A stretch of 64,000 bases of DNA from Aurifilum marmelostoma (GCA_027559495.1 JAMXSV010000010.1:1612001-1676000), one strand, 5' to 3'; positions 22,639 to 35,600 are shown, counted from the first letter of the stretch. Made by a program: numbers and translations. The notes: generated by a model not told the origin, from the letters alone.

Positions 22639-23747
22639 TCTCAGCATGCAATGATGCGATCACATCGAGCCGGCCTCCGGGCGCAGTATCCCCCCAATGA
22701 AGGCAATTGTACGATATCAATTGCATGGGGGCCAGAGGCGTTCGATCCTTCTTCAGAATACTACCTTACACAATCACGATTACACCGCTACGAGGCCCCG
22801 AGAACAGGATGGCGGAAACAGTGGATCGAGTAGCCTTGTTCCCGTACTCGGATGGTTACAGCGGACCACAATAAATTCAAGACCACCAGATGTAGTGGCA
22901 GAAGCAGGAAGAGCCATTGGCATCGTCATGTAGGCGGCAATTGTTGGCTCCCAAGGCCTGGGACAAGCTCAGGGTTTAGAGAAGTTTTTATGAGTGCGAA
23001 GATAGCGTTTGATTATATGCTACGTACCAAAACAGATCTCAGCTACTTGAAGACATGCCGTCGAGTTACATCAACATGTGCACTTGCGAATCGACAATCT
23101 CAAGATCATCCCGTTCACGAAATGGAAAATTAAACCCCCCTTGAACCCTTAAGCCTCGTGTGTCGAAAGACGTGATGTCGAAAGTGATGGTTGGTTGATT
23201 GTTTTTTCTTCCAAAAATTGTATGCGTGTGACCCTGAAGGTTCTGCTGGGATATTCGACGCATTCCTAGAATTTTGAAGGGGATCAATATAGAGATCGTA
23301 CGTGATAAGTTCAGTGTTCCAGCCTGTCAGAATCCACACGTTGCGGCCAGATCGCCAGGCGTATGCGCTCAAAGAGCCTCTGCGTGGCCTCAGCCGTCCC
23401 AAGTGGAGATTTCTTCATCTTGAGGGACCCATTGACATGCAACCAATGTCGGCACTGATGAGACAAACACAAGGAACCCCCTGAGCGCCGTCCAGGGAAA
23501 GGTACACTGCGACTGCTCACAGTTGCCCTGCACTGACTTGGCTTTCATCAGCATCGTCCGTGTCTGTGTGGCATTGGTGCTCTTCTTGAGAAGAATGAAA
23601 TGTCTTTGTCGAAGAAGCCCGCAAGTTTTCCTCAGCTGCAAGTCTGTGGTCTGCTCGATGTGGTGCACGAATGGCTCGCTGGGCCTCGGATACTTGAACA
23701 CACTTCGCGGAAGATGTGTAGGTCGTCAATAATCCTGGACCCAGACT
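22639..23747. other. Spacer between convergent genes
   Basis: About 1.1 kb between the convergent bL33m and coiled-coil genes, holding their 3' ends. I see no motif-bearing frame. Confidence 0.4.
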
Positions 23748-26700
23748 CTACAAAGTGGGTTTCATCCTCTTCGTCGGTGTCTCTGCTTCCTGACTGGACT
23801 GCTCTGAGCCGGACGATCCTTGGCGCTTTCGGGTCTCAATGGCCGCAGGCAGACGCAAGTCGCTGTGCGCTGCCAGGTCCGTAGGGATCGTCTCGACACC
23901 TGTGAGAGGTCCGTTGCTCGATGGACCTGCTAGATGCGAGGGCCCAAGTCTGGTGCCAGAAACAGGCCGGTTGTATGGCCCGCGGAGGAGAATATGCCTG
24001 CGGCTTGTCGTGCTCGCATCCAAAGTCTTAACCAGTCGTCCGTCATATATGCCTTTGTGCTTGCTTCTACCACATTCCTCATGGTCGAGAGCCTCTGTAG
24101 ATTGCTTGTCCTCAAGAGCTCGCTGCTGATTGGAAGGCACGATAGGTTTCATGATGGATCTTCGCGGCTCTACAAGGCGCCGGCGCTCTTGTTCCGTTTG
24201 AACCGAAGGCGGCTCGGGTGAAGACACGTTGCTTGATGGGCTCCTGATAGTGACCCGCCGAACACCTGGCGTCTTGTCAATGAAGAATTCCGATCGCAGA
24301 CCTTCATAACCCGTCACTGGCAGCTTTGCACCTCCTTGGATCAAGCAGTACTGCACCACGGCTTTCTGCAGAAGCTGAAGCTGTATAAGTGGCTTGAATC
24401 TCGGATCGATACGTTCGAAACCAGGGTCTTTGTTTGAGAGCTCAGATGCCATCTTCTGGATAGTTGTGCAGTTCTGCGTCCACTCTTTTAGGCTCCGGAG
24501 CACTGCTTTCGCAGCGGTATCGTAAGCTCTAGCATTGTCCGCTAGATTCGTGAATCTCTGGTCAGCCATGATCAGTTGAGCTTGGAGTTCAAACTGCTGC
24601 TGTTTGGCAGCGTCCATGTCCTTTTTCTTCTGGATGAACTCCTGTTTGATGCTGATCGCTTCGTTTCGTGCCGCCTGGAGCTCTCTCTTCAAGGCCGTAA
24701 TTTCCTCGATGTCCTTTGCGCCCATCTCGTTCAGTTCTTTGATCTTCTGCTTCGTTGCGTTGATCTCAAGATTCAGCACTCTTTGCTCCTCTAGTGCTTT
24801 GCCGAGCTGTCTGTCGAGATCGGCCTTGAGTTCATCCGTCCGGATCGCTGCTTCATGCTGCGCAGCTTCGACAGCCTGCGTCCGCATGACTTTAGATTCA
24901 GCGACTTGTTGCTCCAGAAGGCTGCGCAGCTGCTCCGTGTCCTCTTCATGCTTCTTGCCGTTCGCAAGGATGGTCGCGTGACCTTCCTGGAGCTGGCCTT
25001 GGAGCTCGGACACCAGACAAGCTTGAGCTGCAGCCTTACCCTTCAGTTGGTTGCACTCCGCGCGAAGCAGGTCCGCATCTTCGGATTGCTGCAAGCTTGC
25101 AGCCTGAGCACGCTCCAAGTCATTTATTTCGCTGCGGAGTTGGGCGATGAGATGTTCGTGGTCCCTGGCATTCGCTTCAAAGTCGAGAAGCTGCCGGGAC
25201 TGATTGGCTACGTCAATCTCCCGCTCGCGTACTTCCGCTTCTAGAGCCTCGATTCGCCGCTGCGCATCTTCATCGTGCCCCTCAACATCGTCTTGGCACG
25301 TATCGATAGCCTCCCATAGGTATTCAACATGTTCCACCAGCCAGGAGCACATCGAGGACATAGTCTCCTCAGTCTGGAGTTGCGACGCCAGTATAGTCTC
25401 GAGCCTGCCGGTGATTCTATTTCTTCAGTCAGCGATGGGACTGAGTTCTGTTGGTATTCTACTTACGAGGTTTTCGCCTGCTCATAGAGCTCCCGCAGCT
25501 GACCGAGGATGTCAGCTTCAGCGGACACTTGCTTGCTTTGGGATTGGAGATCCTTCATGATCATGTCGAGCCTGATCGATCAGCCTACCAAGTCACCTGT
25601 ACGAAAGCATTGAAGACTTACTTAGCATGTGTCTCACTCGCTGTTTGACTCTCCTGCTGCCGCTGACGAGAATCGAAGTCGTGAAGCTTGGACAGGATCT
25701 CCTCGATCTGTATCCCAAATCTCTGCAGGGTATTCTCTACAGCGGAGATGCTCGCATTCTGCTGAAGCAAGGACGCAGATATCTCTCGCTCGCGCAGGAT
25801 ATCTGCATCACGCTCCTTGACTTTCTGCTCAAGAGACGCGATGGCAACGTTGTCTGTATAGGTCAGTCTCCAAGGCCATCTGGATTGAAACAAGCATTTC
25901 ACTCACTGCCTTTCTCCATTTGCTTGCATTCAGCCAGTGCGGATTGAACCCGCTGCATCACTTGATCATGAGCGGCCTCAGCAGCCTGCAACTTTCGTTC
26001 CCGTTGAATTTGCCTCTGGCTTTCTTCCGCCTGCACCTGGAGAATTGTGCCCTCGCACTTCTCCTTGTTAGCTTTGCACAAGTTTTGCTGCTCCGTCATG
26101 GCCTCATTGAGGAACTTCTTATAAAGGGAACTCTTCTCTCTGAGTTTTGAGACTTCAACAGCTTGAATCCTGCGCTTTTCCTGTGCAGCGTCCAGTCTCT
26201 CATGGAGGTGCCGCTGAGCCTCTTCGAGCTCTTGGATCACGGCATTCTTCTCCGAGGTCTCCTTCTCGTACCGAGACATCTCTCCTTGCTGCTGCTTGAC
26301 TGTGCGCTTGAGCTTGGCGATCGTTTCGAAATGCTGACTGACATTGTGCTTGATATCCCCAAACCTGTCATTGAGACAGCCTGCAAGATCGCCCATGGTC
26401 GTCTCTAGTATTGAGTGAAAGTGTCTCAAAGGGCTGTGTGTTCTCCGCTTCCGACTCCGGATCGACGACGTCTCATCACGATTGTACGGCCTTGAGTGGC
26501 TGGGGGAGCATTGTGAAGACGACGTGGGTGGCTTCCGGCCGCGCTTCTTTTTGGTGTTGGAGCCCACGATCGATGCAGACTTGCATCCTGAGGGAGGAGT
26601 GTCGAGGTCGGAAGACCGACCCCGCCCATCTCGGAGGGGACGGTTGACCAGTAGACGACGGGGAGACACATCCTGGGGTAGACGACGAGGGGGGTGAGCC

Positions 26701-27647
26701 ACTGTCACTGAGACGTCGTTTGGCAGGGAAGTCCGTGACTTCTGCGCGGTGGTCGTGACGGCAATCTGCTTTGGTGACTGACGCTGTTCATGCCGCTGGC
26801 CCAAGAGGTGCTGGCCAGAGACCGTGTGTATGCCATTGGATGGTGTCTCCGGGGTTTGGCCCCGCAATGACGGTTTAGGAGGATGACATTTTGCCTTTTG
26901 ACTTCTTGTAGAAGCCTGCACGCTGCTGTAGAGGGTATGAGCCAGCAAGGGGCTTCCCTCAGGGGGAGATTGACCGCCAATCGGTTGACGATACGCTGGC
27001 TGATAGTCTGCGAGGGGTCGTCTGTTGTGGGAAATGGATGCTTGGTCAGCCTCTGCCGGAGCACCGAGGGTCATTCCACCCTGGTTTTGGTCTGCATCGA
27101 GGCCCTTCCGGGTAGCTGGAGCTGATGCGAGCTTGAGATACTCGGGATCTCGAGATGACTGGCGATTTTGGAGGCATTCCTCCTCCAGGTTGGGCAGAGC
27201 TGCCAAGCGCACATTGACAGGGTTGGCGTCGGGAGCCACTTCGAGATCATTCGACTGCTTCTTGTTGATCTCGATATGACTGCTTGTCGAAATCTTCTCT
27301 TGGTTCTCCTTGTTCTGGTATGAAGGCTTGGGAGGCTTGGGTCCGCTGAACTGGCCGGGATGGATCTTGATTGGTGGTCCGTAGACGAAGCCAGCACAAA
27401 GGTCAATATCATCCACAGGGGGCGGTGGAGCGAGGAGTTCAAGCTGGGGAATCTTGGGATGCTCGTAATTCTTGGGGGAGGAATGAATCTGACCCGGACT
27501 GTCAAAGAAGAAACTATCAGACAGCGGGCTGGGAGCATCTCGAATGGTCGTGGACCCTCCGGGATCCCCAGTGGTGTCGATGCCCTTGACCGCGTCCTCG
27601 CCAGATTTGGCCGGACAAGCAGAGCTCTCGTCAGGTTCTTGATCCAT
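23748..27647 (-). CDS. Large coiled-coil protein with AT-hook-like motif
   Basis: Four exons (27647-25907, 25853-25622, 25571-25467, 25416-23748) with clean GT..AG borders give 1,248 residues. The start is the first ATG in the frame (MDQEPDESSACPAK). The frame is open upstream of it, but a TTCAGTCAATTGTCAG stretch there looks like non-coding sequence. The N-terminal ~410 residues are disordered and rich in P, S and Q. An AT-hook-like RGRKP lies at about residues 369-373, followed by a basic RSRKRR patch. Residues ~415-950 are long coiled coils rich in E, Q, K, R and A. The C-terminal tail is basic and disordered (FFIDKTPGVRRVTIRSPSSN, PRRSIMKPIV, TPTKRMKPTL). I do not recognise the family with certainty. 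The layout, disordered ends around a long central coil, resembles synaptonemal-complex transverse-filament or spindle-pole proteins. That is a hypothesis from architecture only. Confidence 0.82.
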
Positions 27648-29190
27648 ACTCAGCAAGGCAAGTGATGGCGGTGGATGCACATTTGCGTCCCCTACAGTTG
27701 CTGAGATGGGTCTGACAATTGACTGAAGCAATCGATCATCAAGTAGATGCCAGAAATACTACAATCTGGAGGGACATAGAAGCAAGTCCCTGAATTTTGG
27801 AGCGACTTGGGAGGCAACTGGCAGCCTGAAGGCTAAGTGGTTGAAGGAAGGCACCTCTCTCTCCAACCAGAAGGAAGAGAGTATAGCATCGGTGACGGTG
27901 GCTCGATGCAGGGAAGGCAGCATTGCCGTGACTTCCTCTCAGAGACCAAGTACGTAACTGAAGCATTGCAAGTAGACCTTTGTTGGAAGACCTCGAGGCT
28001 CGTGGCTGCTGCTTCTACATCCTTTTCAACTCGTCGTCTCGAGATGTTACGATCAAGTCTAGTTTTCCAACCGAGGGAGCGATTCACGGCCGGCTGCCAG
28101 TGCAAAGTCGAGCTTCTCGTACACGGCAACTGAGCCTGGAGATGTATTGAATGCTCATCTTGTATTGTACATTGATCTTGTCTGAAGTATTCGCGATTCC
28201 AAAGATAGCCGACAAGACCCTCGTTCTCGACTGGATGCTCTCGACAGAGACAACCCGCTGACATACTGACGTATATGTGAGATGCTGGCTAGTTGAAGAG
28301 TGTGGGGTTCCATGGGCGGAGGATGACAGTCTATGGCGCCTACCAAAACGAAATGCCAAGGGCGCCAGGAAAGGCATGGGATGTATTGCGACTTGGGCAT
28401 TAATGGCGTTCCCCTCACATCATCTAGTCTTGCATTCTGGTTGTTGACATCGTCAGCAGCAGGCATCTTCGCCTTTCTGGATTCCCCATATGGGCTGACC
28501 CGCTATATTAGGTTGTACTCCATGGCGATTCTTGCTAGACCGCATCTCAAGTGGTCACGATTGTTTGTTGAAATTTTCCAATTCAGGAGAAAAAGAAAAA
28601 GGAGGGGCGCCCTGGAGGGGGAAGAAAAAAAGGGAGAAGCAGACGGCCAAGAACGCACGGCAGGGGAGGTTTCCCGGCGCTTAGCGAGCAGCCCTCCATC
28701 CTAGACGCCCGGGTCTCATTGGCCGACGCACCCCAGGGCATGTGTGAACGACGCCTCAAGCACGGCGCGTATGGCAACATCTCACACCAATTGTAATGTG
28801 ATGAACCACGACAAGACGGATGCGAAATCTTGGTTGGCCAATGGGGCCCCCCCCTGGGACGGATCTGAAAGTCGGATGCGTCCAAGTGCCGAGTGCAGGA
28901 TGCGAGCAATCTGCATTGGAAACAGTGATGAGATTGGTATCAGCAGTCTGCTATTTTTTCTTTCTTTCTAGGGTTATTAAAACAATGTTTGGTATCATGG
29001 GTTCCCTTATTCTGAAGCCTAGGTAGCTAAATAGTATGCTGCTCGTCCTTGCTGAGGAGGTGTAACAACTCTCGTCTGCCACATTTCTTCTGACCTGCTC
29101 GACCAACACCTGCACTACCGACCACGCCTCTTGAACCTTAAAATCCAGGTGGTATCTCGATACCCTCAACGAACTCGAAAATCGCGAACG
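27648..29190. other. Spacer between divergent genes
   Basis: About 1.5 kb of upstream sequence shared by the coiled-coil gene and the small membrane-protein gene. A TAGGGTTA word lies at 28969-28976, about 215 bases before the 29191 start. Open frames here have no motif. Confidence 0.4.
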
Positions 29191-29741
29191 ATGGCGTCGA
29201 CTACAAGCTCGACGTTCCCTTTGTCCACTCTGGACCCCTGCACCACCGATTGTGGCAATGGCGCCGGAACTGCAAACTCGAACGGCAGTGTCGACAGCGA
29301 TGCCGGTGCCGGATCCAGCAGTGACGGCACCTTCAAGCTCTCAGAAGGAGGCATGATAGCCATCATAGTTGTGGTCGTGGTCGTCTCGCTCATGGGCAGT
29401 AAGCCATACCCGCTCCTTTCCTGACCGTGGACATGTGGCTGGCGTCGAAGACAGACACGCTGACACTGCCTGTAGTCGGTACCGGCACGCTCTTCTACCT
29501 TGCAAAGAAGAGGGAGTGGAAGGTCAAAGAGACCATCCGCAGATCTGCAAAGAAAGTCGTCACCGCTTTGACCCCAAGACGCAGCGAGTTTCCAAAAACC
29601 GTCAAAGACGGCTCTGTCAAGTCACGGAGAGGTCATGCCAGGATTGATGATGTCCCGCCCACGCCACGACTCAGACCGGAAGACGTCGAGAAGGGCCTTG
29701 GCACCAAGACGAATGTCAAGCGGTTCTTTCACCAGAAGTGA
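29191..29741 (+). CDS. Small single-pass membrane protein
   Basis: Two exons (29191-29398 and 29476-29741; donor GTAAGC, acceptor CTGTAG, intron 77 bases) encode 157 residues. The N-terminal ~50 residues are rich in S, T, G and D and carry CTTDC. One strong hydrophobic segment (GGMIAIIVVVVVVSLMGIG, about residues 53-78) crosses the exon junction, which supports the splice. It is followed by a basic tail (YLAKKREWKVKETIRRSAKK). The topology is most likely N-outside / C-inside by the positive-inside rule. The tail is proline- and charge-containing with DDVPPTPRLRPEDVEKGL. There is no clear cleavable signal peptide. This class of fungal Ser/Thr-rich single-pass proteins has no assigned function. 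It converges with ENP2, leaving 121 bases between the stop codons. Confidence 0.75.
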
Positions 29742-29862
29742 GATGCAGGGGCGAGGCGACACATGTAAACGCGTTGGTCGTTGGTGGGGTTCCACGGATC
29801 GGTGTTTGGTAATATGTGCAGCAGGTCTCCACTGGGAGTATGCCGTTGCCTTGTCCGTTGTA

Positions 29863-31794
29863 CTATAGCTTCCTGAAGGTGTTTGTGCTGGCGCTACGTC
29901 TTGCCGCCGAGCGCTTGTTGTCCACAGCAGGCTGTTCCGGCCTGGCCTTCTTCTTCTTTTCAGGCATGAATGTAACTGATCGCTCTCCAACCACATCGCC
30001 TTGCCTTGCCTTGCTGATGCGGCCAGACTTTTGTACTCGGGAGCCGAGTACCGTGTCCCTGGCACTCCCACCTTGTCCGGACGTTGACACACGCATCGAG
30101 ACACCTGTTGAGGATTCTCGGATCGGCTGATCCCCGTCACTCTCATCGTCCTGCTCCAATTCCGAGTCATCTTCAAAGGGCTTCTGGTTGGGAGTGTCCT
30201 CAGCAACGTCCGCACGAGCCTCAACATTTGTGCTGGGGTTGATAATCTTGAACTCTCTGCTGGTCTCATCCACAGCAAACTCCTCGTCTTCGAAAAGCCT
30301 GGCGAAACGGTTGTCGCCGAGGACGCCGGCATTGACATCCACCTTGTCCCTCCTCTCTTGCCGTGCCAGGATCTTGTCCGCCAGTCTTTGGTTGACCTTG
30401 ACCTTCTTCGTACCACGTATCCTGCTCGCGCGCTCTTTCTCGACCTTCTCTTGAACCCTCTTCTGGCGCTCTTCTTCGTATACGTAAGGATTGGCAACCA
30501 ACCGAGCCTGCTCGTACAGCTTGGAGTCGACAAAGTAGCCGTGCATGTAAGGACGAAGCATAGCTGTGCCAACAAGGTGATCCAGACTGAGAGACTTGAG
30601 CTCCGGTTTCGTCAGGAACTTGTAATTGTCGTATGTATCCGTGCGGGCCTCTTCGGTCATTTCTTCGACCATGTTGTCCAGGAAACCGCACCATTTGGGT
30701 GCCGATCCCAGAGCAGGTATGTGGAACACATGTTGTTGTTTTCCTTCGTTTGCCGTCACCAAGGTACCGGTGTCCTTCACCCACTGGACGAAGTTGAGAT
30801 CCGTAATGGGTTCAATCGAGGTCCATGCATCGCCTGTCGTGTCATCCCAGATCTTAATGATCTTCTTGTCCGCCGACAGAATCTTCCTCTCCTGTGATGC
30901 TGTCTTAAGGTGTATGATATTTTTGATGCCAAAGCCAAAACCTTGTTCCTTTCTCAGCAGCGGCACCGGTCGTCGCAGATCAAAGACTGAGCACACACCC
31001 TGGCTCGTGCCTGTGACCAGAGATAAGCCGGTGTACGGGTTGAAGTCGAGGGAGGTCACCTCTCCTTCCAAGCCCTCCAGAACGGCGACTCGTGACCTGA
31101 CGCGCGGATCAATCAGTTCGACCGATCCTTTAGACGTGCCAAAGGCGAGAAGGTTGTGTGTGTTCTCCGCGATAGCGGCTGCGTTGACACAGCCTGCGTC
31201 GATGCTGCCCTGTAGTCCCGCCTCTAGGCCATCATCACCACCGACATCCACCTCATATGATTTCATGAATCTGCCATGCTCGAGATTGAGGCGGAAGACC
31301 TCTCCGGTGCGGTTGGCACCCACGCCGGCTGCAGCAACGAGAGCCTCGGTCGAGTTGCGGTCGTATATCAGGTCTCGACCATAGCGCGGTAAGCGGATCT
31401 CATGGTGACATCCTCCGAGGGTGTGGAATTCTAGTTTTCTGTCGGTCTGGAGGTGGAGGGACTTGGAGGCGTCCGGGCTCAGGATGACGAAAGACTGGTT
31501 GAGGCTGGTGGTGTGTCGCGCCCAGCTGAGCGAGAGCTGGTTGAGATCGTGGACGTGTATCTGCGGTTTGTATGTCCCTGTGCTAATGATCCACTGGCCA
31601 TCCCCCGAGACTCTGACGCAGGCGCTTGCTTCTTCAAACTCGAAGTCCTGCAAGAGCTCGACTCGGTTCGAGTACTCGGGGTCGTTCTTCAGACTCCTCT
31701 TTCTTCGCCTGGCGAGCCAGTCAGGCAGAGGTCTAGCGGTGGATGCACCGGACACCGTGTACACCGGCACAAGGCCGGGCGTGGTGACCTTCAT
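29863..31794 (-). CDS. ENP2: Enp2/NOL10, nucleolar WD-repeat ribosome biogenesis factor
   Basis: Single exon of 643 residues from ATG 31794 (MKVTTPGLVPVYTVSGASTA), close to yeast Enp2 and human NOL10. The N-terminal ~350 residues form a WD40 propeller (CVRVSGDGQWIISTGTYKPQ, LLAFGTSKGSVELIDPRVRS, VTSLDFNPYTGLSLVTGTSQ, ILSADKKIIKIWDDTTGDAW). GSAPKWCGFLDNMVEEMTEE and DHLVGTAMLRPYMHGYFVDS are typical Enp2 signatures. A NUC153 motif follows (DNRFARLFEDEEFAVDETSR, about residues 505-530), then an acidic stretch and a lysine/arginine-rich tail ending KKKKARPEQPAVDNKRS. The family is part of the nucleolar 90S pre-ribosome and is needed for 18S rRNA processing. It shares an 840-base divergent promoter region with MED13. 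Confidence 0.95.
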   Translation of the reverse strand: MKVTTPGLVPVYTVSGASTARPLPDWLARRRKRSLKNDPEYSNRVELLQDFEFEEASACVRVSGDGQWIISTGTYKPQIHVHDLNQLSLSWARHTTSLNQSFVILSPDASKSLHLQTDRKLEFHTLGGCHHEIRLPRYGRDLIYDRNSTEALVAAAGVGANRTGEVFRLNLEHGRFMKSYEVDVGGDDGLEAGLQGSIDAGCVNAAAIAENTHNLLAFGTSKGSVELIDPRVRSRVAVLEGLEGEVTSLDFNPYTGLSLVTGTSQGVCSVFDLRRPVPLLRKEQGFGFGIKNIIHLKTASQERKILSADKKIIKIWDDTTGDAWTSIEPITDLNFVQWVKDTGTLVTANEGKQQHVFHIPALGSAPKWCGFLDNMVEEMTEEARTDTYDNYKFLTKPELKSLSLDHLVGTAMLRPYMHGYFVDSKLYEQARLVANPYVYEEERQKRVQEKVEKERASRIRGTKKVKVNQRLADKILARQERRDKVDVNAGVLGDNRFARLFEDEEFAVDETSREFKIINPSTNVEARADVAEDTPNQKPFEDDSELEQDDESDGDQPIRESSTGVSMRVSTSGQGGSARDTVLGSRVQKSGRISKARQGDVVGERSVTFMPEKKKKARPEQPAVDNKRSAARRSASTNTFRKL

Positions 31795-32634
31795 GCTTGT
31801 TGTATGACCTGGGTTGTTGTGTGTTGTGGGTTAAAATGCTGCTCATTCAACTCATCACACACAGGCAGGATCATCAGCCGTGGGAAACTTTTTGGGCGAT
31901 AAGGAAGTTTTGGTTTCTTATCGGGGGCCTTCGCTCTACAGTAGTACACAATGGGTCCTGTATCCTGCGGGCATGGGCCCTGCTGGAGACACCACCCGGC
32001 CCCCCTGCAGCGAGTAGTGCTCCAGGCCAGATCTGTACTGGGCTGCAGTCTCCAGGGTCGTGGGGACAGACCCCTGCCCCAACAGCTCCAGCAGCGGCGG
32101 CGTGCACACCTGAGATCCGCCATTCAGCCTCCTTGTGATTCGAGTGCCCGCCCCGATCTGGATACACACCCACCGCACTTCCTGACCTGATCATCGTTCT
32201 ATTGTCACATTAAACTTGATCGAGACGTCTGGTACTCGTCAACACGAGGGCTTTTTGCTAAAGAATATCCAATTTTCCCCGGGAAATCTCAAGGCAATCC
32301 ACTACAGTCCACCTGCATTTGCCGAGTTAATTGCAAGACCCCGACGATCGTTAGCTCTCTTGACCTCGAGCACGCTGCCTTGCGCCACCCGCTGTTGGCC
32401 CTCCGTCTCTCGCCCTGTAGCGTTGTCGCGATGGGGATCCGGCCCTTCGAGGGCTACGAATGAAGAATACTCGATCCATGATCTCCCTACTCCTCGGAAC
32501 TCGCGTGCGCAAGACCAGCAGACCACCAACCTTTGTCCGTTGGGATCATTCTGGGCGCGAAGTATGCGGTAGACCTCACGGCCGACATTCATGCAAGGTC
32601 ACAGGCTGCCCTTCACGGCGTCTGATCCTCCGAG
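31795..32634. promoter_or_regulatory. Bidirectional region between ENP2 and MED13
   Basis: An 840-base stretch between divergent start codons. It presumably holds both promoters and 5' untranslated regions. No gene and no motif that I can name. Confidence 0.5.
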
Positions 32635-35600
32635 ATGGACCCTGGTGAATATGAGACTAACACCTTGTTGATTGTGAGCTCCCTTGATCGTCATTTCGCC
32701 ATTCGGTGTGTAGCGGGTGTTTCTGACCAGCCTTACTTGTCCCAGAACAATGTCTCCTCCGTGGCTTTCAAGATCTACGAGCCATCGCCGCCGAGCTCCT
32801 CCCCGTATACGTTCGCCACTCCCGACATCGAGAGTGCATTAAGAAAGGAAGGTTATCTGGTGTACGCTGATCCAATACGCCGTGCAATATGGTGCTTCTG
32901 GCTCGGCCGGGGCGAGGAGTCGTCTTTCGAGGACTCGACGCCTGGACCGACCCTCCACGCTTGCGGCCACGATCTTGCCATGGTTGACGAAGGCACTCTT
33001 GAACCTGTCAGCCTATTCAAGAACCGTTTGACGACTCCCAACTCAATAAATACGCCAAGCAGCTCTTCGCCAAGCGGAGCCGGACTGGACTCGGGGCTGC
33101 GACCTCCGACTACCCCTGGAGGCATCATGGCCTCGGCCAGCCAAGCCTCAGAGACAGACATGAAATCGAACACTGGATGTACTTTGGACCTGAAGAACTA
33201 TGGCGCTATACCCCAAAAGGATATCCACGAATACTTCATTGCCTCGGTTCTTGGAAGTTTGTCTTATAGGTTTTGTTTTAAGACTGGCGCGATTCCCCTC
33301 GACTCCAGATCGTTCATCCTTCCTTCCGGCGGAGGGTTTGTAGACCCCGAGGCTTCTCACATTCCGGCTCCCTCGATCTTCGCATCTCTCCGCGTACACT
33401 TAACCACAACCGGATCACTCCTCATTGGCATCGCCTTGACTGTCATCGAAGGCATGTGGGCCGGCAGTGATGGGCTGAGTGCACCTCCACATTTAAGCGG
33501 CAGCACTGTGCTAGCTGCGCCCCTTGGGATGTTTGGGACCTTACCAGGTTTGAGCGACGTCGATCAGTACTCAGTTGACGGCAGCCTTGTTCAATCTCCC
33601 GATACGCATATCACGCGATACAGGGCGGATGTGGATGGCAGGTCTGGCCAGTGGCGCAGCACTTGTTGCAGATTGCTAGAGATGCGAGGCATATCGTCGA
33701 CAACACTGAGCAGATCTTCCTGGATCAATATACATTTTCTCCGGCGGAGGCCAAATGATTCAAGGACGGATGGCAAGCGGACACCCCTGATCAAGCCACA
33801 CGCGCAACTCATGTGGCCCGCGGTGCTATGCTATAGAAAGCGGACGAGGAAGCCCGTCATCATCCAAGACAATTTCGAAGTGGGCCATGCTAGCGCCAAG
33901 GATGAGTTCGACGCATTGAAGAACGCTCAGCATTGGTTTCTAACCAACACGGAGAGAGAAGACATCTTGTCCGCCAGGAAGAAGGAAAGAGAAGCAGCAA
34001 CCTCCTCGAAGGAGTCAGGCGAGGCGGATGCCCGTCTACTCCAGAGCGGGCTGTCCCCCAACGCACCGCGCCGAACCAGCAATCCGGGCGCGGCAGGCGG
34101 TGCGATGTATCCTACTCCTCCAGATGGTGTGCAGAATGTTATGGGCATTACCCCATCCATTGATGGCACTACATCAAGTCCTGGAAATGCAGTGCCTTCC
34201 ACTGCCATGGCTGACATTGATACATCCATGACGGTGCCAGGAAGCCTGACTGATGCATTCGGTGATGGTTGGGACAGCAGCGAGATAAAGCGCGAGCAAT
34301 CTTTCAACCAAGAGAACTGGGATCTGAATAATGATGTCTTCGTTGACAACGACATCACGGACGCCGACTTCAATTTCTTCGACGACGAAAATTCCACTGA
34401 GATGGATGCCAAGATCTCAGAGCTGCCCGATATGGACACTAGCCAGTCAAACATGGACACTTCACAGCCTCCCAGCTTACCCGAGCCTCAGCAACCTCCT
34501 CCCCCAGAGCCAGTCAAGCTAGAGCCGCCACCAGCCCAACCCGTTTTTGCAAAACCGGAGCTGAAGCACGCCAGAAGCATCCTGGAGCGGAACAAGGATT
34601 CGGCCAAGGCAGGTCCTTCGAACGGCATCAAGAGACATCCAAGCCCCTTCGACCCTACGACTATCTACAAAAAGCTAAAATTATCCCTCTCCCCTAGCGT
34701 AAGCCCTGTTACATCTTCAACGCGTCGAGGAAGCGCCTACGACAAACTCAATTTCGACAGGTCTTTTGCCGCGGTCAACAAGAAATATGAGCAGAATGGG
34801 CGTTTCGATTTTCGAGAGGAAGAACCAACAAGCGACACGCCGCATAGAATTGACTCACCTCCCACAACCGGGTACTTGAGGCGGCATGGTAAAGGCCGGA
34901 CGACACTCAAAGAACTACCGGCCAACCTCGGATCCCAGGTCGCAGGGATGGCGGCGGCTGTGAGTAGCCGTATGGCTGCGTCGGAAGCTGCTCGTGCCGA
35001 CGAGTCGACTTCTGATGCCGATGACATTAGTCTTGTATCGGATCAAGACGATCTTAGTGACTTCTCTGACGAACCATCTTCTCCCGCAAAGGGCAGTATC
35101 CAGCGCCGACGATATGCGGACGACAATGAGTCTGTGGCTGCTTCGGCGAGAGACTTTGAGATGATGGAGGAGCTCGCGTTCAGTGCGGACCTCACCAAGC
35201 TCTCGATCGGTGATTCAGCAGAGAGCGCAGTCCAACGCTACTTTGCAGACCCGGAGCCTATCGTGCCACGAGTACCGCTTTCTGACGAAGAATACATCAT
35301 GGTTGCCCAGATCCTCACCGAGCAGGCTGTTTCTGGTAGTCTGAACTATGCACTGAAGGGGCTGACGCACACTGATTTTGATCTGTCAGGGCCGCGACGC
35401 GAGATGATGCGCTGTCTGCGCAGTTCAGTTCACGCGCTTCAGACAATACTGCCACCTTGCCTGCAGAGCGCTACACCATGCCAGCTCCGTCAACTTGTGG
35501 ATACGCAAGACGTGCCGTTGTTGGCCACGCCTAGTCGCATACAGCCACGACCACCAGGCGGCGGGCCAGAACAGCGTCCAAGTCTGGTGCAGATATCCCC

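Noticed and set aside
33650..33840. Out-of-frame protein-like sequence inside MED13 (QHLLQIARDARHIVDNTEQI and onward)
   Set aside because: It looks orderly but contains TGA and TAG stops and needs two compensating frameshifts, while the main MED13 frame is open throughout and carries LEMRGI and WPAVLCY-type blocks expected at this place.
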